DNA of 64,000 nt from Gnetum montanum (GCA_015680685.1 MNCI01025574.1:376679-440678), one strand, 5' to 3'. Positions 11,143 through 22,914 are shown, counted from the first letter of the stretch. Notes: generated by a model from the sequence alone, not told the origin. Numbers and translations are program-made.

Positions 11143-12069
11143 TGATGAGCGACTAGGTATCCCTACGCACAACCATACGAATCACGAGTGTTCACGTGCA
11201 ACTCAGTCAAAATCCGCAGACTACAAGCACTTAACATACACCAAACTTCTAACCAATGAAACCTTGGGTTAAAACTATCATTTTCATCCTAATCTCACTT
11301 GTGAAGTTATGTTTATGTTGGTTAAGTGAGATTAAGGTTAATGATTTTTATATCTTTTTAATTATCTTTTCAGTGACTAATTATCTTGGGAAATAAGGAC
11401 AGAATATTAATTAATCTAAAATTATCTTAATCTAAATATTAACTATTCCTAACATAAGTATCTAGTCCCATCTTCGGAGTACGTTCTGAGCATCTTCTGG
11501 GTTACCAGACGTTAAGTGTCACTGGGCTTACCAAGTATTTAGATTACGTTCAATATGGTCATACTTATGTCTTTAACGAACTACGAATAAACAATAACGA
11601 TTGAAATTATAATAATGAAAACATAAGTAATAAAAAAGTAACTAATAAATCATAAACAAGTAATTAATAAAGCATAAACATATTAAACTATTAAATTCAT
11701 GAAATAACTAAGTCCAAATGCTGCAAGGAATTCTTGAACAGTTCATCTTTATTGCCGTCACGCCAATGGGCTTAGATACATCAGCACTCGAATAAAGATC
11801 TGATCACTTTTCTTACACCTACTATGGGCACTTGGAAAATATTCTATCTCTTGTGGGAACAAACTACAAGAGCATCGCTACAACTACTTAAAAAGATGCC
11901 TAAATGAGGTAGAAGGCCCTCATATTTATAGGCTGGGAAGGGTGGCTATGTAAATGGGGCCACGTCAATGTAGGGAGGCTACATCAACGGGCCCACGTCA
12001 ATGAAGCTATGTATACGTGGCCCCATATATGTAGCCTAGTCGACGTATTGAATTTATGACACTTCATCA
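11143..12069 (-). repeat. Element A left LTR (3' LTR of the transcript)
   Basis: It runs from TGATGAG to CTTCATCA, 927 bp, and aligns along its length with 22011-22914. On the minus strand U3 begins at 12069. A TATA box (TATAAATA) is at 11923-11930, with the short-repeat cassette (cacgtcaatg, catcaacgggcc, gtcgacg words) at about 11940-12060 immediately upstream. Confidence 0.95.
11923..12060 (-). promoter_or_regulatory. U3 promoter of element A left LTR: TATA plus repeat cassette
   Basis: TATAAATA on the minus strand lies at 11923-11930. Upstream of it are cacgtcaatg, catcaacgggcccacg, cgtggcccc and gtcgacgta words. The right LTR has matching words with more CpG retained (cacgtcgacgc near 22837), which suggests an ancestral CGTCGACG palindrome. 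Confidence 0.55.
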
Positions 12070-12085
12070 TACCCCCGTGATTGAG
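12070..12085 (-). other. Polypurine tract of element A
   Basis: On the minus strand the bases just before the 3' LTR read tcacgggggta. Elements B (ggtcatgggggtc) and C (gtcatgggggta) have the same tract in the same place, as expected for the plus-strand primer of an LTR retrotransposon. Confidence 0.7.
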
Positions 12086-12319
12086 CAAAAACTCGTCCTC
12101 AAGTTACTTTACAATTTGGAAGGTATGGATTCTGATTTACAACACACATAACTTAAACACATAAATGAGACACACATGACACAACATGAATTTAACAAGT
12201 GCCCGAGTTACAAATGGGGAAAAATTACAGAAATGGTGGTGTTCAGAGACAAAATTGAACACCTCGCTGGTCCTGGAGCCTCTCCTATGTAAGATGATGC
12301 ACAAAATTGCTAGAGAAGA

Positions 12320-14965
12320 TCACACCATCCCTGGGGGCGGTGGTTTTGATGGATCCTCTCTAGCCTCTAGCCCATGTGTTGGTGGTGACATGGATGTTGG
12401 AAGTCCTGTAGTAGTTGCAACTTCTAGAGGCATCTAGAAAGCCTCCAAGAGAGCCCTCATTTTTTCTTCTTTACTTCTGGGGTCGTTCACGATCCAGGCA
12501 GCTTCGCCAATGTGTGCTAGAACTGGAACTTTCCAAGGGCAAGGTAGCACCAGAATGAGTTCTTTTAAGTTGACAAACTAGGCTATGAACTACTTGCGTT
12601 CGATGTCGAATGCTCGGATTGATGCTTGCAGTTGCTGGTGGTCACTCATTCTTCGGGCCAAGTCCTCCACAATGGTATGTTGGCCTTCAAAGCTTGTACG
12701 AAGGACCTCGAGTTCTGCGTTTGCTGTTGCCAGCTTTTTTTTGTTACCTTGTGTGCTTGGATCTCACCCTTGTATAAGGAATACGAGGTGGCCACTTTTT
12801 TTCTAATTTTGACCACAGTCTCCCAACTGTGAGCATAGCTAGGTTTGCATACCGAAGGTTGGCCAATTCCATGTATTCTATCATTTCTTCAATCTACAGC
12901 TCCTTTAGGTGGATTTCTACTTTGTTGTAGGTGTTCAACCCATCAAAGATGGATGGCCATATATCTCCTCCCTCTCAAAGCTGCTGGAGTGCTTGGTTCA
13001 TCTTAGCTTTAGTGACTTGAATGTGCTTCTTGTTCACCTCCTTCTACAATCCCACTTGGTCCCTATAATGATTTTTGACTTTTTCAAATTTTAGGAAAAC
13101 CTTCTTTTATTTGCTTTAACCCTAGCTAGCTCCTCCTACTATTGGTGGATGAAATCTTTCATGTGTTTGTTCTCTGCACCAACATTGCACAGGCGATGAA
13201 CTTCTACGGTCAGCTGCACGTTCTCCTAGTGAACCTCTGCCAAGTCCTTCTCTAAATAAGACACTAGGGCATCTGCTATGGACTTTTCTAGGATCATCGT
13301 CTCTCACACATCATCAACAACATGAAGTTTAAGATGAAGCTATTGAAAAGCTTCATCTCTGGTGATTTCATGGTTGAGGATGGCCGGATAGGCAAGCTGG
13401 GCTCTTAATTGGGCTACCTCCGTTGCCAAGCGCTGACAAGTAGCTTGAGAAATTTCTAGTTTTCCTTCCAAGACGATGCTCTTGCCCCTTGCCAATAGCA
13501 ACTCTGACTGGGTTGTAGTGATGTTTTCTGGAAGGTTGAAGACATCCAAAAGTGGTTTCCTGGTTCCCACTAGTCGGTCCAACAATTCTTCATGTTGGGC
13601 TACATTAATCTTGCTACATGAAGCTCTTGTAGATACTTGTACATCTTGTAGCCCATAAATGTTTGGTACAGGTGCTGTCAGTGCATTGAGGACCGTAGCA
13701 ATTGTATCGGTAACCACTTTGGCCGCAACTTCCTATCCCTGGTGCTGCATCACCAGGACCGTCACCTCTTCACCATCTTCCAAGTGTATCGAGAAAGTAG
13801 CAGCATTCCCTGAGATTTTGGGGAATAACTATTGTGTTTTGGTCAATACATCTCAGATGCTTGGATCTATTTAGGGTGGAATTGGTGCTTGGGCGATGGA
13901 GAATATCAACCTTACCCTTTCAAGAAAGCTGACTAATTTAGCCACTTGCTCCAGGTGGCTCATGGAAGGGCGATAGACTGAAGTATCTTCTCCTCCACCA
14001 ATCCTACCAGATTACTCTTGCTAGCTCAAGAGCATTTATCAAAGCTCGCAGATGTATTTTGTTGTGTTTTGCGAGCCTGGCTGTGTTGTTTGTGTAGCTG
14101 GTGAAGGTGGTTGCTGCTCTTCCTCTGTTTATGTAGCGGCAAGCATTTTTTATTTCATCATTTCTCATCACGAGGCAATTGGGGCATACCAAATGATATC
14201 ATTAGAGTATCATGCTATCACTGCCCATTTGCACAACTTTTAGATTAGGTAGGGAAAGGGGAGAGTTAGTCTTCCACGTTCGTTCTCAGCGAACCTTTTT
14301 TCAATTTCTAGAAACAACAATTGCGGAAGACTCATGGGAAATTTCCTACTCAAGGCAGCATACGCATGAGCAGAAGAGGATATGATTTTGCCAGGTCTTA
14401 TCATTGGATTCAAATGGTAAGATGCTATCTTGGAGTATACTCTCTCCACCGTGGTCAAGGAACCGAATTCCTTACGCTCTACCCCATAGCACCGTTGGAT
14501 CCATTGTAGCTTCACCTTTGGATCGGCCTACTTTGGAATTTCTACCACATCTACCCCAATTTCAAGCAACCCTAGAACTTGCGCTATTGCTTCTGAAGAG
14601 TAAGATACATAAATGTCTTTGATTCTTACTTTTGAACCTAGTTCCCGATTCGTCTAGAAGAGATAGATTTCTCCTAAGTATCACTCACCACTGGTTGTGA
14701 TGATTGGCCACATCGGAGAATTTTGCAATTGGAGTCTCACATCTTCTGGAGCATTCTTGAGGAATGGTCCAAAATTTAACTCTTGGAGGACCGTCGGTTG
14801 CACCTCGCATGGTGTAATAGCATCAAGGCAGGCTTGGGTCAGGGTGACCTCAAGCCGCGGTGCTATCCCAAGAGTCTCATCCCCAAGCGATTCGTTTTTC
14901 TTTTCTTTTAGGCAAGGGAACCACACAATGCAAAGAACCATGCATGTGTGCATGAATTCTACCAA
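12320..14965 (-). pseudogene. Element A ORF3: PF20167-like domain plus coiled coil, broken
   Basis: This lies downstream of integrase on the same strand and is homologous along its length to C ORF3 (44514-47371). The N-terminal part has RLEVTLTQACLD, ELNFGPFL, MWPIITTSGE, then VLGL, RCYGVERKEFG, ERVYSKIASYHLNP and LTLPFPYLI. The order of a VLGL block, an NLNP-like block and an LPFP-LI-x-LC block resembles the 'putative plant transposon protein' domain as I remember it. The second half (about 12600-13720) has heptad-like Leu/Glu/Lys/Gln sequence (a 125-codon open stretch at 13340-13717). The C-terminus is Pro-rich, ending at the stop at 12320. Several stops replace Trp or Gln (for example SGE-stop-YLGE against SGEWYMGE in C). 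Relative to C the first 60 or so codons and the upstream spacer are deleted. Function unknown. Confidence 0.7.
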
Positions 14966-15779
14966 GGGGTGTGCTTTTAATCCTCATTTTATTTGTTTAT
15001 TTTTTTTCTGCTTTTTTTTCTCCTTTTTTTTGGAATTTTTAGTGAGGACCACATCATGCAAGGTCGAACTGCCTAGAAGCTTCCGTGAAGAGAGACTTGG
15101 AGTGGGAGGAAATCTGTGAGGACACACCGGCAACCTGAGGAATATAATAGAATAATGAATAAAGAATTCCCCTTGAATTCACACTTGATTCAAACCATTG
15201 GATCATCCCTCAGTCTAGGAACTACACAAGTCACACATTAATTAAAATGTTTTTAAGTGAAGGGGCTACATGTTCGCAACAAAAGGAAAACCATGGAATG
15301 GTGAATGGGTGAATGACGTGGACTCACTGCTGAGTTTATCAAGTGAACACAACATAAAATCCAAGGACAACCATGCAATGGTGGGAGCAAAATAACAAGG
15401 AAGACTATTACAGTACCCATCATAATGAAAACTGACCGTGGTGAACATCTAAAGACAATACGACAACATCTGCCATTACGTGAAAAAAAATAAAAAAATA
15501 ATGTGTAGACATATGAACAATGGTGAAAAACAAAAAAGTGTAAAACAATAAGTGTAAAAAAAAAAGTGGAAAACAAAAATTGTAAAACAAAAAATGATGA
15601 AACAAGAAGTGGAAAACAAAAAATTGTAAAACAAAAAATGATAAAACGGTGAGGGGAGTAGGGAATGGATCAGCAGGGATGATGGTCTACCCCATGACTG
15701 GGTGGAAAGGTGGAAACACAAAAGATGGAGCGTGGATGATCGACTGATGACAAGGCAGTGGCACTAGTTGTGTGGAGCT
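14966..15779 (-). other. Element A spacer between integrase and ORF3
   Basis: On the minus strand this is a T-rich stretch of ttttgttttac/ttttccac words (15480-15660), then DNA matching the C spacer (aaccacaccatgcaaagac words near 14925). The C counterpart is about 2.2 kb long and includes an internal TATA/cassette unit; in A that part is missing. Overlapping Phe/Cys-rich frames here are only readings of the T-rich words. Confidence 0.6.
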
Positions 15780-16960
15780 CATGGAAAGGTTTGAGTTGTT
15801 AGTGGTTGACTAACTGTGTTCTGGTGGAGTCCCCAGGTTTGTGGATGAGCAAGGCCCCAGATGGGAAGGTTTTGGAGACAATATAAGGTCCCTCCCATAG
15901 TGTCTGAAACTTTGTCAGTTGGGATACATGTGAGGAATTCCAATACAATACCTTGTCTCCACATCGAAATGTGACCTTTTGAATCCTAAGATCATGTCGT
16001 TTTTTGTTATAGGCCTTGTGGGTTTTATTGGAAAATAGGGTCACTAATCGGTTCTCATCTAGCACACTCAAATTGATTAGTCATTCATGTTGTGCTAGTG
16101 GTAGGTCAAGGCGAAGGTCACTAGTTCTGGATAGTGTCCGGAGTTCTGCTTGGATTGGAAGTGTTGGCAAATTTTCATACACTAACTCATAGGGAGAGTA
16201 CCCTACAAGAAGTTTCCAAGTGGAGCAATAGGCCCATAGGCCATCGTTAAGCTTGGTGCTCCAATCCCTCCTCTATTTGCTAATGGTATGGGTAAGGATC
16301 TTGGTGATCTCCCTATTGGTGACTTTGGCCTACCCGTTGGCTTGGGGGTGATACGGTGTTGTGAATTTATGGGTTACCCCTAAGCATTGCATGAATTTCC
16401 AAAAAGTAACAGCCATGAAGTAAGTCCCATTGTCAGAAATGAGTGCACATGGCACTCCAAACCTGGTAACGATTTGTTTCTGGACAAATCGTGCAGCGGT
16501 GTTCGAAGAACGGTCGATGATGGTTGCTGCTTCTACCCACTTTGTACAGTAGTCCACAGTGACAATGATGTATGCCTTTTAGTTTGACAAGGGGGTGATG
16601 GACCCCATGAAGTTGATACCCCAGATGTTGAAGGGCTCTAGTGGCTAGATCCACTGTTGAGGTCCCTCCAATGGTGCCAATATCCCACCATCTCTTTGGC
16701 ATCATTCGCAGGAAAGGGCAAACCATTTTGCGTCCCTAAAAAGTGTAGGCTAGTAATACCCTGCGAGTAGGATTTTAATGGCCATACAGTGGCTAGCATA
16801 GTGGCCCCCACAAGCACCCTCATGAGCATCTTGGAGGATGCGCAGTGTATCATCATCAGGGACACACCATCGAACCAAGCCGTCTACACACACCTTGTAG
16901 AGGTGGCCGTTGATTTCCATAAAATGCTTGGCCTTATGGAGAAACTATTGTTTCTACCGA
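15780..16960 (-). pseudogene. Element A integrase remnant
   Basis: The HHCC zinc-binding region reads DAHEGACGGHYAS then CE-stop-CQR, so all four ligands remain with one stop between the cysteines. The core begins NIWGINFMGS, where relatives (element B) have DIWRIDFMGP, so the first catalytic Asp is Asn. The second is kept (ISDNGTYF). The third block reads HPQANG-stop-AKVTNREI, where a Glu (GQAEV in Athila-type integrases) is expected, so it is Lys. The C-terminal part (KVLYWNSS, FQTLWEGPYIV) is open for 90 codons (15799-16071). This is a dead enzyme. Confidence 0.9.
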
Positions 16961-17430
16961 TGGTTCCATTCCTTTGGCAGCTCCTGGGTTGTAAGGTAGG
17001 TCAGGATGTGGTTGAACCAAGGGGATTCCTTGGGTACTTGAGGATCAACGATGCATGTGAAGAGAAGTTCATATAGAAACTGATCAGATAAGGTCTCCTC
17101 CTCTTCTGTGTCATCCCATCGTAACCAAGACAAGTGGTCAGCAACCACATTCTCATTCCCCTTTCTGTCAACCATGGTAAGATCAAACTCCTGAAGAATC
17201 ACCAGGCACCGGATTATGCGGGGGCTCACCGTTGGTTTGTTCATCAGGAACCAGATAGCACTATGATTAGTGTGCACAAACACCTCGTATCCGAGCACAT
17301 AGTGCTAAAATTTTTCTAATGCGAACACCACCGCCATCAATTCCTTCTCGGTGGTGGTATAGTTCAGCTGTGCACCCACAATGCTACGACTTGCACAATG
17401 GATATAATATGGATGTTTTTGATCATCACA
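16961..17430 (-). pseudogene. Element A RNase H remnant
   Basis: Motifs in order are IDASNYALGAML (first Asp), NYTTTEKELMAVVFAL (Glu), VHTNHSAIWFLMNKP, then FDLTMVDRKGNENVVADHLS. The third position of the HTDHSA motif is Asn instead of Asp; element B keeps HTDHSAIRFL. It is followed directly by the linker to integrase (PWFNHILTYLTT) with no second RNase H. Confidence 0.88.
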
Positions 17431-18630
17431 CTATGTAAGCATAGCTCCCAAGGCATAGTTGGAGGCATCTATCATAATGTGAAAAGGTCTAGACCAATCA
17501 GGTGCCTGTAGAACTAGAGCTTCTACGTGTTTCTGTTTCAGTTCTTGGAATGCAGACTCACATTCCTTGGTCCAGGTGAACGAAGTGTCCTTCTTTGTAA
17601 GTTCTACCAATGGCTTGGCTATCTTCAAGAAGTGCTTAATGAAATGCTGGTAGTAACCAGTGTGTCCAAGGAATGACCACACATCTTTGATGGTACTTGG
17701 TTGGCAAGTTATCCCTTGGATGACCTTGATCTTTTTAGGGTCTACGCTGATCCCTATTGATGAGATGCGATGCCCCAGCACAATTCCCTCTTGGATCATC
17801 AAATGGTTCTTTTGCTAATTGAGCCTTAGATTGGTGTGTACACACCTGTTTAGAACCTGCTCTAAATGGTCCAAGGCTTGCTCAAACGTGGCACCATAGG
17901 TGGAGAAGTCATCCATGAAGACCTCTACACCATTGCCGATCTGTTGCTGGAAGATGCTTAGGACAAGGCGTTGGAACGTCACAGGTGCATTGCATAGGCC
18001 AAAGGGCATCTTCTTATATGCAAAAGTCCCCCATGGACTTGTGAAAGTAGTTTTGGCCTGGTCCTCTGGTGCTATTTGGATTTGGTTATAACCACTATAA
18101 CCATCCAAAAAGCTATAATATCGGTGTCCTGCAATTGTGTCCAATACCTGATCCACAAATGGGAGTAGGAATTGGTCCTTGAAGGTCACCATGTTGAGCA
18201 ACCGAAAATCAATACAGATCCTCCACTTGCCATCTTTCTTGGGTATGATAATGAGTGGGCTAACCCATTCGCTATCGATGACAGAATAGATGAATCCCAC
18301 CTTGAGCAATTGTTCAATTTCATCTTTTACAACCTGCTTCAATTGGGGATTCAACCATATTTATGGTTGTCGTCGTGGCTTCATGGAAGGGTCAAGATAG
18401 ATCTGGTGCTCGAAAATCCTAGGATCAACTCTAGTCAACTTAGGATAGGACCACATGAATCCAGCAACCCATTTTTTTACCATCACCAGTAACTTCTTTT
18501 TTGGTTCAGGAGCAAGAGTAGCATTGATATTTACCGGCTTGCCATTTTGCAAGAATGCATACTCTAAGTGAGTTGGTAAAGACTTTAGCTCAAGTGGCTC
18601 TTGTTTGAAGCTCTCAGGGATTTGTAGCAT
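17431..18630 (-). pseudogene. Element A reverse transcriptase
   Basis: The palm and fingers are the best-preserved part of the element: an open frame of 179 codons at 17815-18354 and another of 123 codons at 17431-17802, separated by one stop. Motifs seen are NPQLKQVVKDEIEQLL, SEWVSPLIIIPKKDGKWR, FLDGYSGYNQI (first catalytic Asp), MPFGLCNAP, VEVFMDDFSTYG (FMDD, intact), then GIVLGHRIS and FLGHTGYYQHFI. The upstream connector (18361-18630) has the usual KP-rich lead-in. The sequence is typical of plant Athila-like RT and the catalytic residues are retained. Confidence 0.95.
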
Positions 18631-19290
18631 TCCCCAGTCATCTTGGTCATTAACAGTGGAAATCTATTTGATGAATCTCCTCCATCTCATCCATGCTGTC
18701 AACATAGGCTTGCCTAGCCCCTTAGATGGTTCCATTCACAATGTGCTGCTATTAGGATCAGCTGTCAGCCACTAGGTGAACTCTTGGTTAGTGGTTGCTG
18801 CATACAGGCACTGTTGAATAGGTGATTCCTCGGTACACAGACTACATGCCTGAATGGATATCCACTTAGCGGACCATACCTGCTGCACACAGTTGCACCC
18901 CGAGTCACTATACACGATGCATGGAACTCTTTTCTTCTCAATCTTCCCAAAAGGATTTTCCTTTGAAATTTCTAGGGACAGATCTCGGAGTCCTAGCCAT
19001 GCATCCACCGTGCTTAGCAAGGCTCTTCCCATGATGATTGGGAAATTCCCCTTACAATTCTCTACACGGATGACCAGGAAATTAGCAGGGTAGGACCACC
19101 CATAAATGGTGGTCACAATGTCCTCCACCAAACCCAAGGGAACAGTGATGGACTGATCTACTAACTCAAGCTGGATGTTACTCTTCTTTAGTGGGTGCAG
19201 GTTCCAGTTCTTGTACATATCATGAGAGATCAAATTAACCCCTGACCCTAAGTCTAGAAGAGCTTTACATGGATCATTCCCAGCCACCTA
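18631..19290 (-). pseudogene. Element A aspartic protease region
   Basis: The open frame of 171 codons (18772-19287) starts MAGNDPCKALLDLGSGVNLI. The catalytic Asp is kept, in the form typical of Athila-type proteases. It continues with LVDQSITVPLGLVEDIV, YPANFLVI and PIIMGRALLST (flap and dimer region). It ends with a Cys-containing tail (SDSGCNC) that B and C also share. No frameshift was seen within the domain. Confidence 0.88.
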
Positions 19291-21853
19291 AAGATAGATT
19301 GGGGGGCTTTCCAGATTTGTTAATTTCTGGGGAAGAGAACCTTCTTTGCTCCAGTCTTTCACTGCATGTGTGAGCATGACCATCTGATCATTGGATTGTG
19401 GTGGAGCGGAGGACTGCTCGGGCGGTATGATGTTGGAGGCATTGGTAGGTTCGGAGGCACTATCCACAGGCGTAGGTGAGGGTGTATTTAGATTATTGGG
19501 CCAAAGAAAAGGATGTTTTTGTTGTTTGGGTTCTAGTCCACTAGGCTGAGGTGTCAGTCATAAGTTAACAGCCCTCGTAGCGTTTCTTTGTTGTGGCTAT
19601 GGTGGTATTTCTCCTTGCATGGATGGAGCGGGTGGCAACTGAGAGGGATGGTGTGGAGGAGTGACAGAAGAAGGTGACAGAGGGTAGAAGAGATGTGGAT
19701 TTGTCCCCTTGGGTGATGGATATGGATGTCTAAAATATTTAGGAGGATGGTAGTAACTGGGAAAGACTGCATGACTAGAAGAGTGTCTTGGAGAGACTAG
19801 TTGCTGAACATAGTACCCATAAGGATCTGACTGCTTGTAAGGGTACTGCTGCCTTGGAGGTGGCATCCCCCATGCTTGTGGTTGCTGCCACTATTGGAAG
19901 TATTCATACGGTTGCAGGGGTGTTCCACTTGGATAATATCCTTGCTGCTGCTGGTGGAATCGCCTGGGGTTGCCTTGTGGATAAGGCAACCTTCGAGGTA
20001 TCTGCCGCTGCACCAATCAAGGTTTCAAGGCATACATCCTAGACTCTTGAAGGTGTGACACCATAGGACAACATCTCTTAGGATGCTCATATTGGCATAC
20101 GTCACATCTATCATCCTCCTCAGTGTTAGAGTTTGCAACCTGCTCTGCTACAACAAATTTTCCTTTACCCTTATGTAGGGCACGTTCAGCTTCCTTCTTC
20201 CTGCGTTGATCATGGTCACTACCCTATTCTTTGGACTCTTCTACAATTTTCAATACACTTTGTAATTTCTTGTCCAAAGAGTCCCACATTGTATCCACCT
20301 TTGTCAATATTTCAGATGCGAACTTTTGTAACGGAAAAGTATTTTGATTCACCGCTGCTTCCAGAGGTGACTCATCCTCCTCATCACAAAATTGAACCTT
20401 CCTCTTCCTGAGGGAAGGGTCTCAGTTCAATTCTTCTGCACTCTCCTTTTTTCTGAGTTCTCCTTTCACTTTGGCCGCCTGATCAATGAGGTTCTGCAAC
20501 TGATGGATCCTTAGCTCCGACAGTCATCCCTCAGCATACACACCAAGGGTCTTTCACGTTTCAAAAAGAAGCCCATCAACAATGTGTTGAAGTTGTGCTT
20601 GCTGAGAGTAACCATGACCATGGCACCGATGCAACAGTGAGTAATACCTGCTCATGGTAGCATCCAAGGGTTCATNCACTCTAGAGTGGCGAATCTGAGA
20701 TGGTAGATCCAAGGTTGGAAACAANTGTTTGATATTTGTCATTAAAGATTTCAAGCATCATACTCCATCTTTTGATTGATTCCTGCTCCAAGGACTAGTA
20801 CTAACTTTCAGCTTCTTTGATGAGTGTGCGAGGGAATAGCTTCAACCATTGCCAATAATTATCAATGTTTTGTAGGGTGAAAGTGTCATGGAATGCCTGC
20901 AGGTGGGTCTACGGATCATAGTGGTATCCCCCTTCAAATCTAGGGATGTTTTTCATATCAACACACTTGATTCAACTATCCTTCATGTGCCTGCTTGGAA
21001 TGTGAACTGCCCTTGCAATTTGGAGCATGCTCCGAGTAGCTAACAACGGCTCATCTAAATCATAGTCTTGTTGGGGAATATGACATCTGTGATGATTTCG
21101 GCTACCTCTTCTTTCATGCTAGTGAGGGCCATGCGATTGGTCGCATGCTTCCTCACGTTGGCCCCCTCAAACCTATTTACCACCTTCCTTTCTCTCCAGC
21201 CTTCCCCTGTTATGCTCAGAGCCCGAGTTAGATGAAGGTGCAAGAGAGGGGGAGGATAGAGAAGAAGGAGAGGCATCGCCACCGCTCTAGCGGCGATCTC
21301 CCCATCTACCCTGGTGGCGGCCGTGGTCATCTCCTCTATCTTTGCTACATGACCCACCATCCCCTTGAGGATCATGGTCACTTGGAGGTTTGTTCTGAAT
21401 GACTGACTAGAGGATCTACGACCCCAAGTGAAGCTTGGTCGAATGGGTATCATGAAATACAAGATCCCCATCGCCTTGCAGCCCTTGCAAGAATAAGGGG
21501 TTGGTGAATTTATTCCCCTTTTGCTATTCATATCTCTCCACCTGCTACTGATCTCTTGTCCATTGAGCCTCCATAGGATGATAGTCCCTATAGTCATGGT
21601 CCTCCATGACATACTCTGCCACCTAGTCTTGGATGCCCAATCTGCCCAGATTGTGATATAGCATTGTAGGAGCTACTCCGTCGGGCGGTAGCACGATGCT
21701 ACCCTCCATGTCCCGCCATTAAAGATGCTCATCTTGATGTAGGATGAATGTGAAATCAGGGACATATTCATTAGGATGTTTGTACATCACCTAACATTCT
21801 TCTGGCATCGATGGTTCAAATGCATCTCTCCTGTGAGAAGAAATGTTGGACAT
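19291..21853 (-). pseudogene. Element A gag remnant
   Basis: The probable start is ATG at 21853 (MSNISSHRRD), 157 bp inside the 5' LTR; B and C start similarly with MSSSS. The capsid-like part includes HRCHGHGYSQQAQLQHIVDGLL, also present in B. A zinc finger reads CDVCQYEHPKRCCP (CX2CX3HX4C), the arrangement seen in Athila/Tat gags. The C-terminal linker (19550-20030) is rich in Pro, Gln, Tyr and His. There are stops and frameshifts throughout, and two ambiguous bases near 20676 and 20725. Gag and protease were probably one polyprotein. Confidence 0.8.
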
Positions 21854-21992
21854 TAGATGGTCCATATAATTGGTGTACCTTATGATTAACTTAAGTTTTC
21901 CTAGTGTGCATAAATATTTCTACCCTGGGTTCATTCCAACAACTTAAATGATAATTTCACTAAGGTGAGATGATGCATGTAAGACTAACAGT

Positions 21993-22010
21993 CCTCAACA
22001 ATGGTGCCAA
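21993..22010 (-). other. Primer binding site of element A
   Basis: On the minus strand, just after the 5' LTR and a single T, the sequence is TGGCACCATTGTTGAGGA. It differs from the complement of plant tRNA-Asp 3' end (TGGCGCCGTTGCCGGGGA, from memory) at four positions, all transitions. This fits Athila-type priming and confirms the minus orientation. Confidence 0.7.
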
Positions 22011-22914
22011 TGATGAGCTAGGTATTCCTATGCCCAACCATACGAATCATGAGCATTCATGCACGACTCGGTTGAAATCCATAGACTGCAAGCACTTAAT
22101 ATACACCAAACTTCTAACCAGTGAAACCTTGGGTTAGAACGGTCGTTGTCATCCTAATCTCACTTGTGAAGTTTTGTTTACGTTGGTTAAGTGAGATTAA
22201 GGCTAATGATTTTTATATCTTTTAATTATCTTTTCGGCAACTAATTATCTTGGGAAATAAGGATAGAATACTAATTAATCTAGAATTATCTTAATCTAAA
22301 TCTTAACTATTCCTATCTTAAATATTTGGTCCCATCTTCCGAGCATGTTCTAAGCATCTCCTAACACTTCTGGGTTACCAGATGTTAAGCATCACTGGGC
22401 TTACCAAGTGTTTGGATTACGTTCAAGATGGTCGTACTTATGTCTTTAACGAACTATGAATAAACAATAACAATTGAAATTATAATAATGAAAACATAAG
22501 TAATCAACAAGTAACTAATAAAGCATAAACAAGTAATTAATAAAGCATAAACATATTAAACTATTAAATGCATGAAATAACTATGTCCAAATGCTACAAG
22601 GAATTCTTGAATAGTTTGGCTTTATTGCCATCACGCCAATGGGCTTAGATACATCAACACTCGAATAAAGCTCCGATCACTTTTCTTACACCTGCTATGG
22701 GCACTTGGAAAATATTCTATCTCTTGCAGGAACAAACTACAAGAGCTTCGTTACAACTACTCAAAAAGATGCCTAAATGAGGCGGAAGGTCCTCATATTT
22801 ATAGGCCGGGAAGGGTGGCTGCATAAACGGGGCCACGTCGACGCAGGGAGGCTACGTTGATGGGCCTGCATTGATGCGGCCCAATCTACGCATTGACTTT
22901 ATGACACTTCATCA
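22011..22914 (-). repeat. Element A right LTR (5' LTR of the transcript)
   Basis: It runs from TGATGAGCTA to CTTCATCA, 904 bp. The TATA box lies on the minus strand at 22796-22803. The U3 cassette (22810-22900) retains more CpG than the left LTR (cacgtcgacgcaggg, ctacgttgatgggcc). Confidence 0.95.

Larger units (their letters stand above)
11143..22914 (-). mobile_element. Element A: Athila-like Ty3/gypsy retrotransposon with extra ORF3
   Basis: The element is 11.8 kb with LTRs at both ends (11143-12069 and 22011-22914). The target duplication GGAGC is perfect (11138-11142 and 22915-22919). Genes run on the minus strand from right to left: gag, protease, RT, RNase H, integrase, ORF3. No second (archaeal-type) RNase H is visible between RNase H and integrase, which argues for Athila-like rather than Tat/Ogre-like. 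Family assignment rests on the protease DLGSGVNLI motif, RT FLDGYSGYNQI and FMDD, and the RNase H tail ENVVADHLS. All frames carry stops and the two LTRs differ at many sites, mostly transitions, so it is an old, dead copy. It inserted into LTR F2. Confidence 0.95.

Noticed and set aside
12585-13094. Plus-strand frames of 61-73 codons
   Set aside because: Antisense shadows of ORF3, whose minus-strand reading is conserved with element C.
15253-15721. Several overlapping Phe/Cys/Ser-rich minus-strand frames resembling membrane proteins
   Set aside because: They read the T-rich ttttgttttac words of the post-integrase spacer in different frames. I see no conserved hydrophobic protein in the C counterpart, so I do not call an envelope.
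16600-17300. Search for a second, archaeal-type RNase H (Tat/Ogre hallmark)
   Set aside because: The linker from ENVVADHLS to the integrase HHCC region is short and collinear in A and B; no second RNase H fits.
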